From NCBI GenBank assembly GCA_018713105.1, contig DVFT01000092.1:1-48073 (forward strand): 48,073 nucleotides of DNA, written 5' to 3'. This DNA comes from Candidatus Limivivens merdigallinarum (GTDB taxonomy: Bacteria; Bacillota; Clostridia; Lachnospirales; Lachnospiraceae). Of this stretch, positions 17,170 to 24,244 are shown piece by piece (the first letter of the stretch is position 1; each line of letters begins with the position of its first letter). The position numbers and the translations under genes are program-made. A model generated the notes under the pieces. The model was not told the DNA's origin and did no database searches. It saw only the letters and a program-made list of their open reading frames with translations.

Positions 17170-17264
17170 ATTATACTAGAAATTCTTCCTGAAAAAAAGT
17201 GATAATTGTCATTCCCGAAATATGACATTTCTCACTATGCTTTCCCTTCTGTCTTTTCTATAAT
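17170..17264. promoter_or_regulatory. Symmetric divergent promoter with central 37-bp dyad operator
   Basis: Central dyad at 17199-17235: left arm GTGATAATTGTCAT, 9-bp spacer, right arm ATGACATTTCTCAC; the arms match at 12 of 14 positions, with perfect inner TGTCAT/ATGACA. A perfect TATAAT lies on the plus strand at 17259-17264 and another on the minus strand at 17170-17175. Each is exactly 23 bp from the dyad edge, and the whole arrangement is centred on 17217. Neither side has a good -35 box, the usual sign of an activated promoter. The inferred ligand is the NarL-type regulator at 15370-16074. Confidence 0.8.
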
Positions 17265-17294
17265 AAAGACAGCTGATAAAAGGAGGATCTATCT

Positions 17295-18227
17295 ATGATC
17301 ATTGAGATATCCAATCTGGTAAAACGATACGGCGCCCTGGTCGCCCTGGACCATTTCAACCTGAAGATCCAGGAGGGTGAGATCTTCGGTCTCTTAGGAC
17401 CCAATGGCAGCGGCAAGACCACTGCCATCAACTGCATTCTCTCCCTGCTCTCCTACGAAAAAGGGGAAATCCGCCTCTTCGGAGAACCTATGTCCCCGGA
17501 TAACTACCGCGTCAAGGAGCAGATCGGCGTAGTCATGCAGGAGGTGGGGGTTTTCAACGAACTGACCGTCCAGGAAAACATCGACTATTTCTGCAGCCTG
17601 TACATTCCGGATAAACAGAAACGCCTCTCCCTGGTGGAAGAAGCCTGTGTGTTTGCCGGGCTGACGGATTACCGGAAGTTCCGCCCCAAGCAGCTGAGCG
17701 GCGGTCTGCTCCGAAGGCTGAACATTGCCTGCGGGATCGCCCACAAGCCCAAACTGATCTTTCTGGATGAGCCCACCGTTGCCGTGGATCCCCAGAGCCG
17801 AAGCAGCATCCTTCAGGGGATCCGCCAGCTGAACCGGGAAGGAGCCACCATCGTCTACACCTCCCACTATATGGAAGAGGTGGAAGAGCTCTGCACCCGG
17901 ATCATGATCATGGACAAGGGGCGCAGCGTGGCGCTGGGTACCAAGGAGGAATTAAAGGCAATGATCCGCACCGGCGAGCAGATCACGGCGGAGGTGTACC
18001 ACCTGTCCAAGGAGCAGCTCTCCCATATCGAAAAGCTGCCCGGGGTTTTGACCCTCTCTTACCGGGAACCCCTGCTGACCCTTCAATGCGGCGCCGGCTC
18101 CCACGTCCTTCTGGGTCTTCTGGATTATCTCCGGAAGGAAAAACTGCCCTTTGACCGTGTTTTCTCGGAACCGCCCACACTCAACGATGTCTTTCTCGCC
18201 ATCACCGGGAAAGACCTTCGGGACTAG
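17295..18227 (+). CDS. ABC exporter ATP-binding protein (ABC-2 type)
   Basis: 310-aa ATPase. Walker A GPNGSGKTT (35-43), Q-loop at Gln82 (VVMQEVGVF), signature LSGGL (134-138, the usual Gln replaced by Leu), Walker B LIFLDEPT (154-161) and switch His in TSHYMEEV. A C-terminal extension of about 80 residues is usual for drug or lipid exporters of this class. It energises the two membrane proteins encoded immediately downstream. AAAGGAGG precedes the ATG, and a TATAAT box within a symmetric divergent promoter lies upstream, pointing to control by the adjacent NarL-type system. Confidence 0.93.
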   Translation: MIIEISNLVKRYGALVALDHFNLKIQEGEIFGLLGPNGSGKTTAINCILSLLSYEKGEIRLFGEPMSPDNYRVKEQIGVVMQEVGVFNELTVQENIDYFCSLYIPDKQKRLSLVEEACVFAGLTDYRKFRPKQLSGGLLRRLNIACGIAHKPKLIFLDEPTVAVDPQSRSSILQGIRQLNREGATIVYTSHYMEEVEELCTRIMIMDKGRSVALGTKEELKAMIRTGEQITAEVYHLSKEQLSHIEKLPGVLTLSYREPLLTLQCGAGSHVLLGLLDYLRKEKLPFDRVFSEPPTLNDVFLAITGKDLRD

Positions 18228-18237
18228 GAGGTCGATC

Positions 18238-19311
18238 ATGTTTCTTCACACAATCAGCATACGGCTTCGGATCCTGGTGAGAAACCGTTTTTACCTGCTC
18301 TGGCTTTTCTGGTTTCCCCTGGCTCTGTCCACCTTTTTCTACCTTACCTTTACGAACCTGGATTCCATCTTTCAGTTTGCCCCCATCCCGACGGCGGTGG
18401 TGGAGGATGACGCCCTAAAAGCAGATGCTTCTTTTGCCAATGCCTTGAACGCTTTGGACGGGAAGTTTCTGGACATCACCTACTGCCAGGACACCGAAGA
18501 GGCAATGGAACTTCTGAAAACTCAGGAGGTCTCCGGAATCTTCTCCGTATCCGACAACGCTCCCCTCCTCACAGTAGGGCAGGATTCCTCGGAAGCTGCT
18601 TCCCTCCTCAAACATTTTCTGGATGAATACCTGGCAGGCAGCGTGGATTCCTCCGACTTCACGGAAGAGATCAGCCTAAGCCAAAATCCTCCATCCTCCA
18701 GTCTGAATTACTACTATTCTCTGCTGGCTCTGGTCTGCCTGTACGGCTGCTTCTCCGGTTTTGAGACCGTCATCGGGATGCAGGGAAATCTGTCCTATGT
18801 GGGGGCAAGGCGCTGTGCGGCTCCTGCAAGGCGGCTGGTCTCCTTTTTGGCAGAGCTTACGGCAGCCCTGATTCTGAATACCGCCTGCCTGATCGTTTCC
18901 ATGGCTTATATGAGCGTCTGCCTGAAGGTTCCGTTCGGCTCCCATGTCCCTGCCCTGATCCTCACCGGCGTGTTCGGGAGCATCACCGGAATCTCCTTTG
19001 GCGCCTTCATCGCCTCCCTGGGGCAGTTCCGCACCTCCATCAAGGAGGCGCTGATGATGTGTTCCTGCATGCTCTGCTCCATCCTGGGCGGTCTGGTGGT
19101 GGAGGATCTGGGGTATCTGATTTCCCGGCGGCTCCCGCTTTTGTCCTATTTAAATCCGGCAGCCAGGATCTCGGATTCCTTTTACAGCCTGTACTGCTAC
19201 GGAGTGACTGGCAGGCTATCCGTCAACCTTTTGATCCTTACAGGGCTTTCACTCCTCTTCCTTGCCATCACATTCCGCAATATCAGGAGGGTGCAATATG
19301 AACATCTTTAA
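18238..19311 (+). CDS. ABC-2 type exporter permease 1
   Basis: 357-aa membrane protein of ABC-2 (YhgE/DrrB-like) architecture: one N-terminal membrane segment (about 17-37), a large extracellular domain (to about residue 160), then five or six membrane segments. Substrate unknown. The start at 18238 has AGGAGG seven bases upstream, ten bases after the ATPase stop; an earlier in-frame ATG at 18151 lies inside the ATPase gene. The 3' end overlaps the next permease gene by 14 bp. Paired permeases suggest a heterodimeric exporter. Confidence 0.9.
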   Translation: MFLHTISIRLRILVRNRFYLLWLFWFPLALSTFFYLTFTNLDSIFQFAPIPTAVVEDDALKADASFANALNALDGKFLDITYCQDTEEAMELLKTQEVSGIFSVSDNAPLLTVGQDSSEAASLLKHFLDEYLAGSVDSSDFTEEISLSQNPPSSSLNYYYSLLALVCLYGCFSGFETVIGMQGNLSYVGARRCAAPARRLVSFLAELTAALILNTACLIVSMAYMSVCLKVPFGSHVPALILTGVFGSITGISFGAFIASLGQFRTSIKEALMMCSCMLCSILGGLVVEDLGYLISRRLPLLSYLNPAARISDSFYSLYCYGVTGRLSVNLLILTGLSLLFLAITFRNIRRVQYEHL

Positions 19312-20503
19312 AACCTGCTTTCTCATCACCCGACGGCTGGCATTCAGCCTGGTGCTGTATTTCTTCATCTTTGCCGTCATGGCTGTGATCACCACCATGG
19401 CAAATGGGGACACCGTCCCCACAGATTTTGCCGCCTGCCGCCCGGAAGTCACGGTTCTGGCGCCGGATTCCAGTGATCCGCTCACGGAAGGGTTTCTGAC
19501 CTTTCTGTCCGGGAACTGTACCCTGGTTTCCCTGCCTGACGATGAAACGGAGACGCTGCAGGATGCCATTTTTTTCCATGAAACCGACCTGATCGTTTTC
19601 ATCCCGGAGGGCTTTTCCCGCTCTCCTTCCTCGGAGAAGCTTCAGACTGCCTCCTATCCCGGTTCCTTTGAGAGCTATTATGGGAAGATCCTGATCAACC
19701 GCTACTGGAACACGGTAACCCGGCTTTTGTCCCAGTTTCCCGAGGCTTCCCAGGAAGAGATCCGGGAGATGGCGCTTTCCTCCCTTTCCGTCTCCGCGAA
19801 AGTGGTTACCGAACGCTTTGACGCGCCTTCCCCCCTGCCTTCCGTATACCGGAGCTTCGGCTATATCCTCGCCTACATCCTGATGGCACACCTTTTGATG
19901 TGCATCAGCAACGTCCTCCTGTGCTTCCAGGCTCCGGCAGTCACCATGCGTACACTGGCGTCCCCCACAAAGCCCTGGAAGCGGCGGCTGCCGCTCATCC
20001 TGTACAGCCTTGCCCTGGCAGTGGTCTCCTGGATCTTTTTCTCCGTGCTCGGTCTGGTCATCTACCGCCCCCTCGCAGAGGGAGGGGATTTCAGGCTGGT
20101 GCTGATTGGCTTGTTGAATATCCTGGTCTTTGCCCTGGTGGCGGCAAGCCTTGCCCTTTTGGTCTCTGTCCTGATCAAGACCTCCGTCTCCCAGGAAATC
20201 GCCTGCAACCTGATTTCCTTAGGGTTCTGCTTTCTGGGCGGGGTCTTCGTCCCCCAATCCATGCTGAGCGAAAGCCTTCTCTTCTTTTCCAGGTTCACGC
20301 CCACTTACTGGTATGTGCGGGTGTGGGATGAGATCTTCGCCATACCGGATTTCTCCGCCTCCGCCCTCTCCCCTATCCTGTCCCACCTTCTCCTGGAGCT
20401 GGGATTTGCGGCAGTCCTCTTTCTTATGTCTCTGGCAGCGGAAAAGATCAAGAGCCGCCGGAGGGAAGCCTTCGGAGAATCCGTGACCACCTATCTTCCG
20501 TAG
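19298..20503 (+). CDS. ABC-2 type exporter permease 2
   Basis: 401-aa membrane protein with the same plan as permease 1: an N-terminal membrane segment (about 8-33), an extracellular domain of about 150 residues, then six hydrophobic segments, with a short basic tail (EKIKSRRREAF). AGGAGG precedes the ATG at 19298; the frame upstream of this lies inside permease 1. Together with the ATPase these genes form a complete export system, likely switched on by the divergent two-component system. The cargo (antimicrobial peptide, lipid or other) cannot be told from sequence. Confidence 0.9.
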   Translation: MNIFKTCFLITRRLAFSLVLYFFIFAVMAVITTMANGDTVPTDFAACRPEVTVLAPDSSDPLTEGFLTFLSGNCTLVSLPDDETETLQDAIFFHETDLIVFIPEGFSRSPSSEKLQTASYPGSFESYYGKILINRYWNTVTRLLSQFPEASQEEIREMALSSLSVSAKVVTERFDAPSPLPSVYRSFGYILAYILMAHLLMCISNVLLCFQAPAVTMRTLASPTKPWKRRLPLILYSLALAVVSWIFFSVLGLVIYRPLAEGGDFRLVLIGLLNILVFALVAASLALLVSVLIKTSVSQEIACNLISLGFCFLGGVFVPQSMLSESLLFFSRFTPTYWYVRVWDEIFAIPDFSASALSPILSHLLLELGFAAVLFLMSLAAEKIKSRRREAFGESVTTYLP

Positions 20504-20559
20504 ACGCCCTTCTCCTCCTGTGCTAAAATACTCTTAAGAACTGTCAGGAGGAGAACGTT

Positions 20560-21939
20560 ATGGAACATACGGAAAAAATACAACTGTTTGAAAAGACGCC
20601 CATCCCAAGGGCAGTGGCAAAGCTTGCCGTCCCCACGGTCCTAAGCTCTCTGGTCACGGTCCTCTATAATCTTGCCGATACTTATTTTGTGGGGATGCTG
20701 GGCGACCCCATCCAGAATGCCGGCGTCACCCTAGCTTCCCCGGTCATGCTGGCATTCACGGCTGTAACCAACCTGTTCGGCGTGGGAAGCTCCAGTATGA
20801 TGAGCCGCGCATTGGGCAAGCGGGATTACGAGACGGTACGAAAAAGCTCCGCCGTGGGCTTTTACTGCGCCCTGATTCTGGGACTCCTCTTTTCCCTTGG
20901 CTGCACGGTATTCAACCAGCCGCTTCTTCATCTTTTGGGCGCGGAGGGAGAGACCATCCTTCCCACACGCTCCTACATGATGTGGACCGTGACCTTCGGT
21001 GCCGCGCCGGCGATCCTCAATGTGGTTCTCGCCTATCTGGTCCGTTCTGAGGGCGCCGCCCTCCACGCCAGCATCGGAACCATGAGCGGCTGCCTGTTAA
21101 ACATCCTTCTGGATCCCATCTTTATCCTCCCCTGGGGGCTTCATATGGGAGCAGCAGGCGCAGGGCTTGCCACCTTTCTCTCCAACTGTGTTGCCTGCCT
21201 TTATTTCTTCGTCCTTCTGTATGGAAAACGCGGGAATACCTATGTCTCCATCCATCCGAAGAACTTTACGCTGAAAAGGGACATCCTCTCCGGCATCTGC
21301 ACGGTGGGCGTCCCTGCTGCCGTACAGAATCTTCTGAATGTGACCGGGATGACGATCCTCAACAACTTTACTTCTTCCTACGGCGCGGACGCCGTCGCCG
21401 CCATGGGGATCACCCAAAAGATCAATATGGTTCCCATGTACGTCTCCATGGGGCTTTCCCAGGGGATCATGCCGCTGGTCAGCTACAACTATTCCAGCGG
21501 AAACATCAAAAGGATGAAACGGACCATCCTCTTTGCCGCCAAGGCAGCGATCTCCTTTATGGTGGTCATGGTGGCGGTCTACTGCCTGGGCGCCGGATCC
21601 CTGACCCGGATGTTCATGGACAACGAGACGGTCATCGCCTACGGCAGCCGCTTCCTTCGCGGCTTCTGCCTGGGGCTCCCGTTCCTCTGCATGGATTTCC
21701 TCGCCGTGGGCGTCTTCCAGGCGGTGGGGATGGGAAAGGAAGCGTTCCTGTTCGCCATTCTCCGAAAGATCGTCCTGGAGATTCCTGCCCTCTATGTACT
21801 TAATCTCCTGTTCCCACTGTATGGTCTCGCCTATGCGCAGCTGACGGCTGAGATCGTCCTTTCCATCGCTGCCGTGCTGGTACTCCGGCGGATGTTTCGG
21901 CGGCTTTCCAGGGAACCGATCTCAAAACGGCAGCTTTAA
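20560..21939 (+). CDS. MATE family efflux transporter
   Basis: 459-aa transporter with twelve predicted membrane segments in two similar halves. The opening (PIPRAVAKLAVPTVLSSLVT, LADTYFVGMLGD, GVGSSSMMSRALGKRDY) is typical of the MATE/MepA-like subgroup, which exports cationic drugs using H+ or Na+ gradients. GGAGGAG precedes the ATG; it lies 56 bp after the ABC exporter with a possible TAAAAT box of its own, so cotranscription is uncertain. Its stop lies within the palindrome it shares with the convergent cytidylyltransferase gene. Confidence 0.92.
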   Translation: MEHTEKIQLFEKTPIPRAVAKLAVPTVLSSLVTVLYNLADTYFVGMLGDPIQNAGVTLASPVMLAFTAVTNLFGVGSSSMMSRALGKRDYETVRKSSAVGFYCALILGLLFSLGCTVFNQPLLHLLGAEGETILPTRSYMMWTVTFGAAPAILNVVLAYLVRSEGAALHASIGTMSGCLLNILLDPIFILPWGLHMGAAGAGLATFLSNCVACLYFFVLLYGKRGNTYVSIHPKNFTLKRDILSGICTVGVPAAVQNLLNVTGMTILNNFTSSYGADAVAAMGITQKINMVPMYVSMGLSQGIMPLVSYNYSSGNIKRMKRTILFAAKAAISFMVVMVAVYCLGAGSLTRMFMDNETVIAYGSRFLRGFCLGLPFLCMDFLAVGVFQAVGMGKEAFLFAILRKIVLEIPALYVLNLLFPLYGLAYAQLTAEIVLSIAAVLVLRRMFRRLSREPISKRQL

Positions 21940-21947
21940 AGCTGCCG
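21928..21947. terminator. Perfect 20-bp palindrome spanning both convergent stop codons
   Basis: CGGCAGCTTTAAAGCTGCCG is fully self-complementary. It is followed by CTCTTTC on the plus strand and by TTTTGAG on the minus strand, so it can act as a compact terminator in both directions. Its two halves encode the last residues (R-Q-L-stop) of both the MATE protein and the cytidylyltransferase. Confidence 0.8.
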
Positions 21948-22670
21948 CTCTTTCATAATCTTTCTCACATATTCCAAATCCTTCTCCGTATCCACGGACA
22001 GGGTCCGAATCCCATCCACGGGAATCAGCTGAAGTTCCTTTCCGTAATCCAGGAACCGCAGCGTATCGATCCCTTCAATGAGTTCCAGCCTTCCTGGGCT
22101 GCTGGAAGCATAGAAGTCCAGCATTTTCTTATTGTACCCGATGATTCCTACATGCTTGTAGTAGCAGAAATCCAGGGACTTTACCGGCAAAGGAATGGGC
22201 GTCCTGGAAAGGTAGAGCGCCTGGAAGCTCTCGTTAAACACCACCTTGATGTTGGAGCTGTCCAATACCTCCGCCGGGTCGTGGATGGGAGTGATGATGT
22301 TGGTGCCGAATTCCCGATCCTGGGGCACCTTCTCAGGGATCGCCCTTTTGATGGCTCCGGCGTCGATGAGAGGCTCGTCCCCGTTGATCTGGACATAGAA
22401 ATCCGCCTTGATCCTGCAGGAGACCTCCCAGAGCCTGTGCGCCGCAGCCCGGTGGGTGGACGCCGTCATGACGGCTGGAATGCCGAGGCGTTCGCAGGCA
22501 TCCGAAATGCGCTCATCGTCTGTCGCCACATAGACTTCTTCCAGCTCCGGTATGATCCTGGCGCGCTGATAAACCCACCAGACCATGGGTTTTCCGCAGA
22601 TCGTAAGGAGCGGCTTGCCCGGAAGCCTGGAGGAGCCAAAGCGTGCCGGAATGATTCCAATTGTCTTCAT
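21936..22670 (-). CDS. KdsB-like 3-deoxy-ulosonate cytidylyltransferase
   Basis: 244-aa CMP-sugar synthetase. The N-terminal PARFGSSRLPGKPL is the CTP-binding signature of the KdsB family, followed by YVATDDERI and QINGDEPLI (metal-binding Asp). KdsB couples Kdo or a similar 3-deoxy-ulosonic acid to CMP. The length fits KdsB (about 245-255). Kdo is classically a Gram-negative LPS sugar, so a KdsB-like gene in a Gram-positive operon with a KdsC-like phosphatase suggests a CMP-activated ulosonic acid for surface glycan. The start overlaps the upstream gene stop as ATGA. The true substrate could be Kdo or another ulosonate. Confidence 0.85.
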   Translation of the reverse strand: MKTIGIIPARFGSSRLPGKPLLTICGKPMVWWVYQRARIIPELEEVYVATDDERISDACERLGIPAVMTASTHRAAAHRLWEVSCRIKADFYVQINGDEPLIDAGAIKRAIPEKVPQDREFGTNIITPIHDPAEVLDSSNIKVVFNESFQALYLSRTPIPLPVKSLDFCYYKHVGIIGYNKKMLDFYASSSPGRLELIEGIDTLRFLDYGKELQLIPVDGIRTLSVDTEKDLEYVRKIMKERQL

Positions 22671-24244
22671 CGCTCCTCCTCTTTCCGGATATATTCCAGC
22701 AGCCTTTGCTCCGTCGCTTCCAGAATCCCTTCCAGCATCCGGATTCGGATCTCGTCGTCCCCCATCCGCTCGATGGAAATCTCTGACCCCGTGCGGGGCA
22801 ATGTTTTCTGATATTCAAACTCTGCTGCCATCTTCCTCATCCTTTCTTCCCTGGAATAAAAATACAAAATGTCTTCCTCTTCCGTATCCCGGTAGTCGGC
22901 GCAGAGACTGATCCAATCGGAAGCTGCCTTCCTTTTCGCCACCTTCACCGGGATCAGGTCAAAAAACCGTTCCTTGGCGCGCCCGATTCCATCCTTCAGA
23001 TCATACATCTGGAAGCGCCGGTTGGAATTGAGGAAGAGAATCCCCCGTACCTTGCCCTGATCTGCCATCCAGAAGGGTGCTTCTTTCTGAGACCAGTCAT
23101 CCCAAAAGAGCACAGACCCTTCCAGTTTTGCATCGTCTTTCGGATCTTCCCCAACATCCAGGATCTCCATCTCTCCTTTACAGCGCTTCGCGAAATTGCG
23201 AAGCTGGACCTCATTGCATCCTGCCTGGGCAATCTTCGTAACCTGAAGCCCCTCCATGACCGCCACCCCCAGCGCATACCGGTGGTTCGCGTGAAAGCTC
23301 TTCTCATACAGGGCGTTAAAGCACAGAGCCTCCTGAAAGTCCCCTCGGATCTGGTTGACGCCTGTGGAGCTGATGGTGGCAACGGTTTGGGGAAGCCGTT
23401 CAAAGGCAAGGGGCAAAAGCTCCGACGGGAAGGGTTCCCGAAGAACTGCAGCCTTTGAGAAGAGCCGATGATAGTAGAGAATATCGTCCGGATGGGGTTT
23501 TATGAGCACCTGCTCCTCCTCCAGAAAATAGTCAAACAGATTCTGGTAGATCAACACCTGCTCGTCAAAGGAGAGCTGCCCCAGATTGGCAAACTGCTGG
23601 GTCAGAAGAAGGACGCTTCTGCTTAGGGTTCCCAGGGACGGCACATGGAACAGGGAACGGAGCTTCTCCTTCTCCCCGCTTTCCAGCCTCCCAAGGTATT
23701 CCTTGATGGAGAAATCCACCGCCTTTTCATCCTGAAAGCCCTCCCTCTGGGCTGCGAAATCCGCATATTTTCTGGTGATCAAAGGCTGGCTGTGGTCGTA
23801 GAGCCCGTATTTTTCCAGGATCCTGGACCGCCCCGGCGCACTCTTTTGATGGATCTCTGCCAAAACCTCCGGGCGGCTGAGCGCCCCGCTTCCGTCCTCG
23901 AACATCTCAAAAGGAATCTGCTTCCGGATCAGATAGACCTGCAGATAGGTGTGGATCCCCGCGACCAGAATCCGCTCAAACTCCGAAAGCTGGTAGGGAA
24001 GGGTTTTGGAAAGTTCCTCTTCCACGTCCTTTACAATCTGTTCCTCACCGCCCTGGTAACCGCCGTAGCGGAACAGAAAGATCTCGTCAAAAAACCCCAG
24101 CTCCCGGATCCGTCCATAATCCGGCATCCGTTCTTTGATATAAGTTCCCAGCAGAAGTACCGCCTTCTCTTCAGGATAAAAAAATCGGCGGTGCAGGATG
24201 CACTCCAAAATCTGATAGGACGACAGCGCCTGATATAAAATCAT
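22667..24244 (-). CDS. Putative surface-glycan transferase (GT52/GT38-like)
   Basis: 525-aa soluble protein. An N-terminal Rossmann-like half (MILYQALSSYQILECIL, then ERILVAGIHTYLQVYLI and EDGSGALSR) is followed by a C-terminal half with IKPHPDD (about residue 260) and ISSTGVNQI about 40 residues later. A K-x-HP motif followed by a Ser-Ser motif is characteristic of GT52/GT38-type sialyl- and polysialyl-transferases, which use CMP-linked donors. This agrees with the CMP-ulosonate synthetase encoded directly downstream, but the assignment rests on short motifs. The last 130 residues are charged and helical. ATG at 24244 overlaps the preceding stop and has GGGAGG upstream. Confidence 0.5.
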   Translation of the reverse strand: MILYQALSSYQILECILHRRFFYPEEKAVLLLGTYIKERMPDYGRIRELGFFDEIFLFRYGGYQGGEEQIVKDVEEELSKTLPYQLSEFERILVAGIHTYLQVYLIRKQIPFEMFEDGSGALSRPEVLAEIHQKSAPGRSRILEKYGLYDHSQPLITRKYADFAAQREGFQDEKAVDFSIKEYLGRLESGEKEKLRSLFHVPSLGTLSRSVLLLTQQFANLGQLSFDEQVLIYQNLFDYFLEEEQVLIKPHPDDILYYHRLFSKAAVLREPFPSELLPLAFERLPQTVATISSTGVNQIRGDFQEALCFNALYEKSFHANHRYALGVAVMEGLQVTKIAQAGCNEVQLRNFAKRCKGEMEILDVGEDPKDDAKLEGSVLFWDDWSQKEAPFWMADQGKVRGILFLNSNRRFQMYDLKDGIGRAKERFFDLIPVKVAKRKAASDWISLCADYRDTEEEDILYFYSREERMRKMAAEFEYQKTLPRTGSEISIERMGDDEIRIRMLEGILEATEQRLLEYIRKEEER

